Of a stretch of DNA of 64,000 bases, positions 33,911 through 44,938 are shown one piece after another. The notes beneath the pieces were generated by a model. It made no database searches and was not told the origin of the DNA. It was given only the letters and a program-made list of their open reading frames with translations. A program made the position numbers and the translations under genes. Origin of the DNA: Loripinus fragilis (lineage: Eukaryota > Mollusca > Bivalvia > Lucinida > Lucinidae); contig OZ026515.1 in the NCBI GenBank assembly GCA_964019695.1, forward strand, positions 39,076,994 to 39,140,993. Direction: 5' to 3'. Numbering within the stretch: the first letter of the stretch is position 1; each line of letters starts with the position of its first letter.

Positions 33911-33993
33911 AATCGGATTCGCATAGCCTGGCCGAAGTATTGCTGCTTGCGCTTCATATTCATTTTGCCTTTAGGGCTAATATGTGTAAGTTA

Positions 33994-34090
33994 ATGTATG
34001 GTTTGTGCATCTGTACGAGGGGATAATCCACGAGCTTTAGCGAGTGGATGAATTATCGCCCGTACAGACGCAAAAACATACAATAACTTG
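33994..34090. repeat. Imperfect inverted repeat
   Basis: ATGTATGGTTTGTGCATCTG then TACG pairs with CGTACAGACGCAAAAACATA. The inner part has GGATAATCCACGAGC / GTGGATGAATTATCG. The frames in both directions here derive from it and its flanks. Confidence 0.6.
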
Positions 34091-34429
34091 CTTATTGCAC
34101 CAGCATGCATTTGTACTTTGTGCATTTCGATATATTTGACGTTAAATATTGGAATATCAATTGAAGGTGCTATAAAATTCAAATATGACTCTATTTCATT
34201 TTCTTTATTTGGAACTGAGCTGATTCATATCATAATACGGGACAAATCACGCAGAAAATTCCAAACTCGGTTTGCTTAAGCTTAGAGACTGTTGGATACA
34301 ACCATATGAACACATGGTCTGTTTTTATCAAGTTTCATGTCATGCGCGGCCTTATTTATTCCCAACCAAAATCTACAGATTTACCCGTTTTTGGTTATAG
34401 GCTGGTGAATGTGCTATATGGGTTCATGT

Positions 34430-34581
34430 GAGCCCTTTGCCTACAAACGCCATCTGCTGATAACCTTTGCAAACAATTTGGATCACACACTGCAGATCTG
34501 GATCCAAACTGTTTGATGGCATTTCTGAAAGAATTACGACAATAAGAGCACCCAAAATTACCCAGTAGGCAAAGAATTAAC
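34430..34581. mobile_element. Family B MITE, copy 1
   Basis: CCCTTTGCCTACAAACGCC, CTGCTGATAACCTTTGCAAA, AGATCTGGATCCAAACTGTT, and right end CCCAGTAGGCAAAGAATTAA. The right end matches a TTAA target. Confidence 0.6.
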
Positions 34582-35298
<717 letters not shown>

Positions 35299-35487
35299 TG
35301 TCCTTGCAATTGCTTTATTTTTCTCTCTATGGCAATGGAACTTTCACATATAAACGACATTGAATACAATTTAAAAGATACATGTTTAAGGTGGTCATTG
35401 ATTATATTTTAAATTTATGTCTATAGTTATTGCCCTTGATTATAAAAAATATAAAAGATTTTCACCACAATCCTTTATCTTTTGTGC

Positions 35488-35532
35488 GGAGTTGAGTTGA
35501 GCATGAAAAAGGTTTTTTCTATCCTCGAGGCC
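35488..35532. mobile_element. Family J MITE, right end
   Basis: GTTGAGTTGAGCATGAAAAA and CTATCCTCGAGGCCTGG. Only the right terminus is present. Confidence 0.55.
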
Positions 35533-36111
35533 TGGTCTCCTATTTTGATGCAAAATGTTGCCAAGTATATTTATGTTAATTGAGCCGCCTCTTTTGATGA
35601 TAAGTGTGGCGCCTCTTTTTGTGTATTTGATTTAAACATATTTAATTTCTCTATTTCAAACTGACACGCACACCATATATACATGTACATACAATACCAA
35701 ATTATAGGATTTGAATGTTAGAGCTTATAGATTTCCTTTCCTTTATTTCTTCCTCAGAAACAGAAATGACATTTTCTTCGAGAAACATCTGATAAATTTT
35801 TCGTACCTAAAATGCACTATAATCGATGGTACAACCTTTGTGCATCATACAAAAGCAATAAAACTAACTCTGCTCCAAACAAAGATTCAGCTCAACATGG
35901 ATGTCCGTCCAGTCTGACCGTGGCAGGGTCTTCACTTCTGTGCATGAAGAACCATGACCCCTTAACTGCCCACTGAGGGCACAGCAAACACCCTGGTCTG
36001 ACTCAGTTAATTCTTAGTATGATCTTTGTCTTCACTGGGCACACAAGCCATGTTGTTGGCCACGAAAATTAAATGCACTCGCCCATGTCTAAAGGCACGA
36101 CTCTACCTTCC
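35533..36111. other. No recognisable feature
   Basis: A 68-codon plus-strand frame (35711-35917) shows no motif. Nothing else is supported. Confidence 0.35.
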
Positions 36112-36295
36112 AGGGTCGGACCCCAGGGGGTGTACTCTAATTTTTCTTTCTACGTAGGTTTGGACCCATTATTCCCATTCTGTACCTTGACCTTAAGAAA
36201 AGACCATAAATGCATAGAAATGACCTCCCAAAAAGTCCAGTTTTGTGAAAACCCTATATCAGAGTACCCCCTCCAGCACCACCCTGGGGTCGGAC
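36112..36295. repeat. Inverted repeat with GC-rich arms
   Basis: GGGTCGGACCCCAGGGGGTG then TACTCT pairs with AGAGTACCCCCTCCAGCACC then ACCCTGGGGTCGGA, 120 bases apart. The 92-codon frame 36073-36351 spans it and has no recognisable domain. Possibly a MITE. Confidence 0.6.
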
Positions 36296-36494
36296 ACGAA
36301 ACTTTGTATCAGCAGTATCATAGACGCAAATCTGAACTGAAAAAAGTTTAAAATCCGCTCTCTTGAAAATTGCTGATAAAAAGAAATCATTCAGTCTGAT
36401 ATCTTGAATGGATAGTCTGATCTGACATGCTTCTATTTATCTGAGAAAAATAAAAGACGAATGCCTTGCGTTACGCTGCCATTTATTTTATTGT

Positions 36495-36556
36495 CAGCAC
36501 GTGCTGCTGGTATCGTATCACGTGACCCTAGGCAACGATACGGAAGCGCACGTGCT
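36495..36556. promoter_or_regulatory. E-box and RFX X-box dyad cluster
   Basis: Three CACGTG E-boxes lie at 36498-36503, 36519-36524 and 36549-36554. The middle one overlaps a full RFX X-box, GTGACC-CTA-GGCAAC, at 36522-36536, which fits GTNRCC-N(0-3)-RGYAAC. The outer E-boxes and ATCGT / ACGAT form an imperfect dyad around it. Sites match what bHLH-ZIP (USF/MITF/TFEB type) and RFX factors bind. No first exon can be assigned next to it, and a MITE hairpin could give the same symmetry. Confidence 0.45.
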
Positions 36557-36599
36557 AAGGATTGTGATAGCAAACATTGGAGCCGAGTTTCATTGTGAA

Positions 36600-37465
36600 C
36601 TTTGGAGTTATTCTAGGGTTCAATTGATATTATCTTGTACTTGAATCTTTAACGTTCCTTAAACGCCTAAGGCACTGAAATACTAGGAAGACAGAAATCA
36701 TTAGAATCTCTTGCCTGAAGTTAGTTCAATCTTATATCATGCATTATTAGTCTTTTAATGGGCCATCAAAACATCAGAATTGTAGTCAGATATAGTCCAG
36801 AAATATTTTTGTTTCAGGGTTGTTGAGTACTAAGTTTCAAATCCATTCAAAAATTTTAAACTATGCTAACTATGCAGACCTATAATCCTGCACTGTTTGC
36901 CGATGTTCCATATAAGGGACGCCAGGCTTATGGGTAAAACAAGTAAAAAAAATACTTGAAAAATAGGATAATTGACAATTGTTATCTTTGTTGATGTTAA
37001 GTTCTCAGTAATGCATAAAAATGTTGAACTCGAGCTTGTTTTATTCCTCGAGCGAAGAAAATCCAAAACTCAAACGGAAATGGCCTAATCTAAAATATAA
37101 GAACTTTTGCCCAACAGAACAACTAAATACTTGAGCCAGCACATGGAATTTGGGGTGATTATCGCAAAGTTGATCAGTCTATGCTAAGATGAGCCTGTGC
37201 ATTCGTGCAGTTTCACCAGGGCGCTCGATGCTCGAATGCACAACTATTGGTGTAGATGAAGCAGCCGACCAAACACTACATGTATATCTCTAGCTCAACT
37301 ACATACAGGCTAAGGCCAAAAATAATTTTACAAAATAAATTTCCCATATATACTAATGTAGTTTGATGTTTACAATCAACTTGCATATTGTGTGAGATCA
37401 AGAATTTAAGGATCACCATTCCTATAATAATAGGTGTACAAAGTATGCAACTTTGATGAAATTTT
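36600..37465. other. No recognised gene
   Basis: The interval after the E-box/X-box cluster has no frame with a recognisable domain. The minus-strand frame 36866-37066 is unremarkable. A family D-like fragment (GAGCCAGCACATGGAATTTG, GAGCCTGTGCATTCGTGCAG) lies near 37133-37250. Confidence 0.35.
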
Positions 37466-37668
37466 AGGAGCGCAGTGGCTCAGTGGTAGAGTGCTTGGTT
37501 CGAGATCGAGGGGTTGCGGATTCGAGCCTCGTCGGCGGCACTGCGATGTGTCCTTTAGCAAAGGCACATTAATCCTTGCTTAGTATTGGTTCAACCTAGG
37601 AAGACCCGCCCCGACAAAACTGAAAAGCTGTTGACTAGGACGTAAAGAATCCAATCAAACAAATAAAT
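37466..37668 (+). mobile_element. tRNA-derived SINE (family G), copy 3
   Basis: A box TGGCTCAGTGG, a B-box relative GGATTCGAGCC, TGTCCTTTAGCAAAGGCACA, TTAGTATTGGTTCAACCTAG and a short CAAACAAATAAA tail. Confidence 0.9.
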
Positions 37669-38751
37669 CGATGGAGTTTTTGCTTTACAATATCCATATA
37701 CTATTGTTTAGACTTTTGGCAAAATCTTAAAATGCCACTCTTCCATTGACACCATTGGCGACGTTGTCCAAAAATGTCCACAAAATCTTACAAAATGTTC
37801 AATGCTCTGTATATAAAACGCACTCACTAAATTTAATAAAACAAGATAGAATATTGTATTATTCATGTCACTTTCAAATAGTACAAAAGTACAACAATCT
37901 GTTGATCTAAACACGAAAATGAATAGAAGTCTACGAAATTCCTGATGTTGTACAATTACATTTGGATCCTGGCTGTTGCTTTGTGTGTATATACCAATAC
38001 AGCATATGCTGATCGTCACGGGTTGAGCAATGACCAGAGCGACAATCCAAAGGTTCAGATTAAGTAATACTTTTTAGCATAAAAATTTCGATAAATTTCT
38101 ATTCCATCAGTCTAATTATATTATATGTTTCGGATGTCTTAAAGGATCGCCTCTTTGGGACTATTATTTTAAATCTTTTAACCTTGCTCGACAGCGTGAC
38201 ACGTACCAAAATCTCACTGTGTGCTGGCTCAATTGCATTTTACAAAAAAAGCACCCAGCTCTAGCTCACATAGTATCACATCTTGGAACTAGGACAAAAT
38301 CACACATGGCCAGGAAAACTCACATACACAGATCACAGTCAACATTGGGTTCGTTGAGGAAGAGACACAATAACAAGGCACATTCACAAGCAAGAACAAA
38401 ATCGGCAAAGCGCACTGTAAAAATAGTTTAACTGCACACTTTGGGTGACCAATCTTGGTTTACCCTTTCAACTGCTTTAAAAGTTATGTTCAGTTCGATT
38501 GTAATCATCCAGAGAATAACTACAACAATAACGGATAGACATTTTAAACATTTATCACTGGAGATATGTTGGGCGGCAGCTCAGCTGTCACCTCTTTTTG
38601 TGTTTATAGATATTTTACAGTGCAAGCAGTCACACCAGAAAGGATCAGTACCCACGTCAGATCACGAAACATATTCATGTACCTAAAGGAGGAATATACT
38701 CGCTGTATACACTCCTGTAATTTTTCAGGCATAGACTACTGAAAGACCAGT
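37669..38751. other. No recognised gene; small repeat fragments
   Basis: A family H fragment (GGATGTCTTAAAGGATCGCC) lies at 38127-38160 and a family D right end (GTACCAAAATCTCACTGTGT) near 38202-38235. Frames at 37708-38019 (minus), 38219-38431 and 38441-38686 have no motif I recognise. Confidence 0.4.
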
Positions 38752-38828
38752 TTTGGGTAAAGTAAGAAAGAAGGCAAAGATCAGGAATCGATACAAGCAA
38801 GCACCACACCTGACCCAGGATACCATAA
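38752..38828 (-). repeat. Family F tail, inverted, copy 10
   Basis: AAAGATCAGGAATCGATACA and CACACCTGACCCAGGATACC; truncated after the second block. Confidence 0.7.
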
Positions 38829-38871
38829 GACAGGGAGGGACAAATAAATAAAATAAAAAAATGGCTCTTAC

Positions 38872-39058
38872 CTGCTGCAAAATTGTAATCCAGAAAAGAC
38901 TCCTGAAATCCTGTGTGTACGAAACCCGGCTCCATTAACCGTCCCAATCCGGGAGGTCTGGAGTCGTCAGTGCCCGGGAGATACAGCCTGGGTTGTCGGA
39001 GGAACACACGACAGACGGCGATGCCTACTACCAGATGGTTGTGTGTGGTGTTAATTTC
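38872..39058 (-). other. Candidate coding exon with strong 5' splice donor
   Basis: On the minus strand an open frame of about 62 codons (from after a TGA at 39059-39061) ends at CAGCAG|GTAAGAGCC, an excellent donor; the GT is the complement of 38870-38871. The stretch is clearly more GC- and CpG-rich than its flanks (CCCGGG, CCGGGTTTCG). The peptide includes VFLRQPRLYLPGTDD and MEPGFVHTGFQES; I recognise no domain. Beyond the donor the frame continues only into low-complexity sequence. It could be an early exon of a host gene transcribed leftward, or an unclassified repeat. Confidence 0.25.
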
Positions 39059-39597
39059 TCATTTGAATATATATGAAGAAGTTTTCAGAAGTCAATAAAA
39101 CAAAATCACAACTTTAGTTTTTATTTCACTTTATTTTTTTATTTTTAAAAATGGCTGCCTGTTCAATACTGAGCAAGGTAAATCAGGGCAACTAACGACC
39201 ACAAGTTTACTTTTTCACTTTCTAAGAAAGATTAATGTTCGATTTTGTTCACAAATTCTCTTGTATCGACACTTTAAACAGTATTCTGTTGTCGTTCAAT
39301 ATACGTTAACGCTTCATTAGCCGATCAGAATGCTAACTTGTGTCACGTGTTCTGCGACAACTGCCTCGGTTTCAGCTTCCGGTCAGACTATGCCTGTCGG
39401 AGAGTTACTAAGAAAACTACTTAAGGAACTGAATGTGTTTATAATCAGGAACACTTGATATTCACTCGGCGTGTAATGCATTGGTCAGCTTCATTTGGCA
39501 CTAGAATGGACACAGTGTATGATTGAAGTCTCTCTCCACAGCTTGTTAGACTGACCTGAAAAATAAGTAGTGTTTTATTCATCAGCATCAAGCCAAA
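39059..39597. other. No repeat recognised; possible promoter-like sequence near 39335-39385
   Basis: GTGTCACGTGTTCTGCGACA and GCTTCCGGTCAG put a CACGTG E-box and an ETS-type CTTCCGG within 45 bp, about 300 bp upstream of the minus-strand candidate exon. Weak by itself. Confidence 0.25.
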
Positions 39598-39722
39598 AAA
39601 TTAACTTTCTTATTTCTCAACCAAAACATATGTTGTGGGTACTGAGCACCCAAAACATATGTTCAAACTGATAGATTAGAAAATATCTAAAATTTTAGGC
39701 TCAAAAATTTTGTTTATCTAAA
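39598..39722. mobile_element. Family H element, copy 3 (hairpin reduced)
   Basis: TTAACTTTCTTATTTCTCAA, AAAACATATGTTGTGGGTAC, the short turn TGAGCACCC, AAAACATATGTTCAAACTGA and the TTTGTTTATCTAAAC tail. Same flanks as copy 2 but with almost no hairpin. Confidence 0.7.
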
Positions 39723-39867
39723 CATATGAGCATTATATACCCTGCAATTAATAGACACGTTTACATCTGATGTGCCAATGCATATCCATGATTTTGTTGA
39801 AATTAAGATACACGACCAAGCATCAACAATTAAGATTTACCATTTGTATATAGGAAAACCCTAAACG

Positions 39868-39956
39868 AGTACTTTGGCAAACAGTGAAGGCCAAGATGAA
39901 CTGTTACAGTTTGTGGTATTTCATCAGGGTCTGCACTGTTTGCTAAGATAAAAGCA
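39868..39956. repeat. Family K hairpin repeat, copy 3
   Basis: CTTTGGCAAACAGTGAAGGC pairs with the right arm ATCAGGGTCTGCACTGTTTG then CTAAG around a GTTACAGTTTGTG turn. Confidence 0.65.
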
Positions 39957-40359
39957 AGCATTAGAGACTGAGGTACATTCTTTCCTTGGACCCCTTAGAT
40001 ATGAACAATTTACCATCCCATACAAAATTGAGAATGCATTAATATACAAAGAGTTAAACACACACTGGCAAAGTTGAAAATGGATGGGTGCGCTTTTTTG
40101 CTTTGCTTTAAACCCAAAATACAAGATCCTATAATTTTATCCATTACACAACTACGTCTGATTTATCTGCTGTGCTTGCATAGGGAGACGATATAATTAT
40201 GGCAATACATGGTAGTGATAATCTGTAAATTGGACAAAAAGAGAAAATAGAGTTGTTATCAAAATATCTTCATATTAAACGAAATACATGATGAATTAAT
40301 GATCAAACTGATGACAGTCCACAGTAGGATTGCCCAAAATCTGCGAACACGGACCATCA

Positions 40360-40634
40360 GGCCACGAGGTTACAAAACTTTTTTTCATACGCAACTCAGC
40401 TGAGCACGAAATTTATCCTGCTCATAATGTTAAAATGTCAACAATTTTATACTGCTCATAAATGTTCAAATGCTAACAATTGTTGGCATTTTAACAATTA
40501 TTAGCATGATATATACAACATCTGAGAGACTTGAAGCAAGAAACTTCTTTATTTGTCGGTATTTTTTTTGAGCAGATGGAATTTCGTGCTCGATTGAGAT
40601 GGCCATGAAAAAAGTTTTATAACCTATGGGACCA
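40360..40634. mobile_element. Family J MITE, copy 3
   Basis: GGCCACGAGGTTACAAAACT left end, centre TGCTAACAATTGTTGGCA, right end GAAAAAAGTTTTATAACC. The CTGCTCATAAATGTTCAAAT block is partly duplicated inside. Confidence 0.8.
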
Positions 40635-40708
40635 GGTTGAGGCATTTCATCACATGGTAATGACCGATAGGTGCATTACACTCCAACATGTTGCATACGT
40701 CATGGTCA

Positions 40709-41100
40709 TGAATGTTGGCTCTTTTCGTGCTACTTTGCTAAACAGTTTTTGTGCTTTTACAACACCAGACTCAAGAGTGAAGATTTGGCGCCAGTAAAAT
40801 GCATTTAAGACCTTCCAGCAGATAAGGCTGTTGTCTGTTCTAAGGCGGTGGTGACTTATTGTTTTATGTATCTCCCATTGTTTGTGTGGGTTCTGTGTTG
40901 GTCTTTGTTTTGGTATGCATAACAAGATGTCCTTTCTAGTTTTGCAATCATCTTGACGAGGAAGAGAGAGCTGGTTGCTTGCTATTATTGTCTTTCGGAT
41001 GTCTTGTTACTGTTAATGTTATTTGGTTCTTCCTCACGGTGCCGTGGGTTGGTCTACAGTGTGCGATTGTGGTATTTCCTGATTATACTCATTTACGTTT
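40709..41100 (+). repeat. Family F, copy 11
   Basis: CACCAGACTCAAGAGTGAAG, GATTTGGCGCCAGTAAAATG, GTTGTCTGTTCTAAGGCGGT, GACGAGGAAGAGAGAGCTGG and CTCACGGTGCCGTGGGTTGG, in family order. It accounts for most of the 116-codon frame 40953-41303 and the minus-strand frame 40650-40925. Confidence 0.75.
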
Positions 41101-41397
41101 TGACCGAAATTAGGATGAACACTCCCATCAGTGCCATTGTTTGCTTGAAATCAGTTAACCTCTTCTTTATAACATGGATCGTTTGGTGCTCATCTGTTAA
41201 TAGCTCTGATTTTTCCTCATTTTACAGATTGTCACTACCATGTATTATCAAAGTTATATCATCTGTATATGTAAACACAGCAATCGGATTTAGTTGTGGA
41301 TAAGGTTATACTATCTTCTATTACAAGTTGAATGCCAAAAAAGCATAAAAAATGGAGGCTATTCCTCGCTATTGCGTTTTAGTGTTTGGAAATTAAA

Positions 41398-42462
41398 GGC
41401 CCTGTCACATTACGACGTATAGCACCAACGTATGTCGACGTATGAGAAATTAAGCAAGTACATTGGTGTACGCTGAATACGTTAGACATACGTTTTAAAC
41501 ACGTTACGAACACGCTATAATACGTTGGTATACGTTGACATACGACAAAGAGGACCAAAAGTTTGTGCTTGGATAAAAATCGCCAGCGTATGTGAACGTA
41601 TTGCTTCTATACGTTCGACATAAGTTAGATGTACGCAACAGGTAAGTTATGCATACGTTAAGGTACGTTAGCACCAACGTATGCCGACGTATGAGAAACT
41701 CAGCAAGTACGTTGGTGTACGCCGAATACGTTAGACATAAGTTTTTAAAAACACGTTACGAACACGCTACAGTACGCTGGTATACGTTGTCATAAGGCGA
41801 AGAGATCCAAAAATTTTGTTCATGCATAAAAAATCGCCAGCGTACGCCGACGTATTGCTTATACGTTAGGCATAAGTTAGATGTACGCAACGGGTAAGTT
41901 ATGCATACGTTAAGGTACGTTAGCAGCAACGTATGCGAACGTATGCGAAATTCAGCAAGTACGTTGGTGTACGCTGCATAAGTTAGAGATAAGTTTTCAA
42001 TACGTTACAAACACGCTACAATACGGTGGTATACGTTGTCATACGGCGAGGAGGTCCCACAATTTTGTACATTCTTATATGTTAGACATAAGTTAGACGT
42101 ACGTTGGATGTACGCTACATGTAAGTTATGCATACGTTAAAGAACATTATATGCATAATTCAGCATAAGTTATTCTATCGTTATGCATAAGTTTCTCTTA
42201 AGTCAAGAGTGCTAGTGATGCGCTGGGCATACGCTGTGCATACGCTAGTAAAAGTATAAGTTATGTTGCGCCAGGAATAAGTTATGAATAAGTTACTCAT
42301 ACGTTTGACACACGTTCTATGTTCGTTTAGCATACGCTTTGTATAAGTTCAAGGAGAGGCTTTCTCTGATTTTTGAATTCGATTTCAGCGTATGCCAGCG
42401 TACTGGATATATTTTTCATACGTCGGCATACGTTGGCTAAAACGTTATAGTGTGACAGGGCC
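41398..42462. mobile_element. Family M: 1.07-kb TIR element packed with ACGTA-type motifs
   Basis: Ends GGCCCTGTCACATTACGACG and its partner (right end ...TATAGTGTGACAGGGCC) pair; pairing then resumes over CCAACGTATG-CGACGTATGA, about 45 bp in all. Between them are three tandem units of about 250 bp starting at 41422, 41671 and 41923, each opening GCACCAACGTATG (third: GCAGCAACGTATG) and containing GTACGTTGGTGTACGC, a TACGTTAGACATA block and AAGTTATGCATACGTTAAGG. After about 42150 the motifs continue in degenerate order. No ORF and no clear target duplication, so the superfamily is open. Confidence 0.85.
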
Positions 42463-43823
42463 ACACAACCAACCCAAAATTATGTCATGTGCACAGAGGA
42501 AATACTTAGATCATCCTGGGCATCAAAGGTAACAAATTACAGTATATGCTGTGCATTCCCAGGGCTGCGAAAGGTTCGGTGCACTGTTTCGTTATGCAGA
42601 GAGCAAAGATTCTGATCAGACTGGGCGGTAGGCTAGGCTGATCCGAGTCATGTTATTTTATTGGTTATTTTATTGGTTTTGTGATGTCACTTGCCCAAAT
42701 ATGCCAATGTTTTATAAAACTATCTCTTATAAAAGTTCTTCAGTTTTGAAAATTATATGACCTTTAATGTAGCTCATATTTTCATTGTCATATCTCAGAT
42801 ATCAGAAGTTAGAACCCTTGCATAAGATTGGGTCGTTTGATTCCAGTTTCTAACCAATCACTTTATCCACATTTGCAGAAAGCAAACTCTTCAGAACCAG
42901 AACGCCAAGTCTGACTTGTGCTGTTATAAAACACGTACTACTTCCTCTATTTTCACATCATCTACCTCATTATATTATGTCAATTTATATTCTTAACCTA
43001 ACGTGTGTAAACAGCAGCAGGCAAGAATGCCCTATCTTTGGGTGCCTATACAGTAATGCTATTTAATTATGTAAAAATCAAATGGGTATGCAAAATACAA
43101 ATAAAAATGATCAGGGTACACATTGGAAGGCAAGAATGCACCATTGGCAATAAATCTTGCCCTTCTGTGTCTGATCTGGGTCTGTACTGTTTGCCTGTGT
43201 CCCACAAAAAGGACGATAGGCTTATATGGGTTAATAACATTTTAATTAAGCACTATATTTTTTTTTAGAAATTTCATGCTTTTTTCCAGGCCATTCTTGC
43301 CATTGTACGGTACGTACATTGTTTCTTGTGGTGCAGGTGACGATGTTGGTTTTTTGTCGTTGGCGTTATTGCCTTGGGTGCAGTTTAGCGACCAAGGGTC
43401 ATACTTCTTGTCAATGGTGCATTCTTGCCTTTGCTACTGTAACATTCGACAACCAGAAAACTCAGTTGATTTGTTAGGGAAAAGTAATCTTATCTGAAGC
43501 TTTTAAATGTAAAAAATGTGTCGTCTGTTTCATTCACAACTCTCTTCGCCATCTTACTTTGTTCTTTTGGCTCTAAAAGTCTAACTTTGTTCTTCCAAAC
43601 CGGATATAGCTAATGCATTATCCAGTTAAGCATGTAAATCGTGCGTTCTTTCTGGAACTTAGAATGTTTTTCTGTCACTGAATAAATCAGGCATACGCTT
43701 GTATTCGTAGCCAAAATGCCAAATATACTTGTACTAAACTCTTTGAAAACTAATACATTCTTCCATCTGGTTTGATACAATGGATCTGAGATTGATTGTT
43801 TTAAGAAATACATTCAATCTTTA
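42463..43823. other. No recognised gene; inverted 17-mer pair
   Basis: GCAAGAATGCACCATTG at about 43131 and its exact reverse complement at about 43415 suggest the ends of a roughly 300-bp element whose interior also holds CCCACAAAAAGGACGATAGG (also near 31300 and 36918). Frames 43038-43268, 43276-43497 and 43610-43813 lie across it with no known domain. A TCTGGTTTGATACAAT phrase of family K lies near 43766. Confidence 0.45.
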
Positions 43824-43935
43824 GAATGTTCATGGAATCATGAATACTTCGGGTATCTTGCAAAGTAAGTGAAACCAAAAGGGCTTCATGTTAACTTTGC
43901 AAGAGACCCGACGTATTCATGATTCATGAACATCC
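43824..43935. repeat. Inverted repeat with arms of about 45 bp
   Basis: GAATGTTCATGGAATCATGA, ATACTTCGGGTATCTTGCAA pair with TTGCAAGAGACCCGACGTAT then TCATGATTCATGAACATCCC. Foldback-type structure. Confidence 0.75.
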
Positions 43936-44209
43936 CATAAATTGAATTTAATGCTTATATTTACATTTTATTATAAATATCTAAAATATAAAAAAATATT
44001 TTTAATTAAGGAATTAGAACAGTTTTGTATTTAGAATATAATCGCATTAATGGTTTAGTCGGAGTGTAAAATGGAAAAGCGGAATAGCCAGCTTGAACAC
44101 GGACAGCCAATGGAGAACACAAGAGACTTGTTTTGCACGTTCGTCTCGGGTGCGGCTAGCTATCACATACAACACCAGTATCACTTTTGGTGAATGAATT
44201 CGACGTTTG

Positions 44210-44335
44210 AAGCGTATTGCACGGGCAAGAGATCTTGGCCGCTGTCAATCAAATTTTGTGTAGTTCATGAGGCTATGAACGGTTGAAAAAGTCTAAAGAT
44301 CATTAAAGGCTTGCTTTGAAAATGTAAATATTTAT
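44210..44335 (+). repeat. Family S repeat, copy 2
   Basis: GTTTGAAGCGTATTGCACGG, ATGAACGGTTG, GTCTAAAGATCATTAAAGGC, TTGCTTTGAAAATGTAAATA. Same order as 1741-1875. Confidence 0.55.
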
Positions 44336-44669
44336 ATATCAACGGGTCACAGGGTATAATTTTCAAATTAAGATAAGATGACGTACTTCCGTCCCTAGGC
44401 CCGAAATTACAATGCCTCTATAAAGTTAAGCAATACTTAAGTTAAGTATTGATACATTGTATTTCAGCATGCTATATTAAATGCTAAATATAGTGCTTGG
44501 ACCAATGTGGTATTTATCGTCAAAGCTACTATTGTGATCTTCAGAAAAATTAAAACTATTTTGATTTTAATCGGTTTTAAACGTTATTTTTCGCATCTTG
44601 AAAAATCAATACGTAACTTAAATCTTCCTTAACTCTAAGGAGGCATTGTAATTCCGGGCCCAGAACACT

Positions 44670-44785
44670 GTTTTTATCTTAGCAAACAGTGCAGACCCTG
44701 ATGAAATTGTGCGTTCTGAGGTATTTCATCTAGGTATTTGCTGATCGCCAAAGTATCCGTTTAGGGTTTCCAATTTTCAAAGGGT
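44670..44785. repeat. Family K repeat, copy 4
   Basis: TCTTAGCAAACAGTGCAGAC, CCTGATGAAATTGTG, GGTATTTCATCTAGGTATTT. The right arm is partly lost. Confidence 0.6.
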
Positions 44786-44938
44786 TAAAGTAAGAAAGAG
44801 AACAAAGATCAGGAATCGATACAATCAAGCACCACACCTGACCCAGGATACCAATTGAAAGTGACAACGTCACAACCAGACATCACAAACGAGATCCAAG
44901 AGGTCAGCCCTTTCCCAGCAGGTAACCACAAGGCATCA
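44786..44938 (-). repeat. Family F tail, inverted, copy 12
   Basis: AAAGATCAGGAATCGATACA, CACCACACCTGACCCAGGAT, GATCCAAGAGGTCAGCCCTT, AGCAGGTAACCACAAGGCAT. Confidence 0.75.

Noticed and set aside
41398..42462. Replication origin or bacterial-type iteron array, because of dense ACGTA words.
   Set aside because: It is bounded by transposon-like inverted ends and lies in eukaryotic repeat-rich sequence; a mobile element explains it better.
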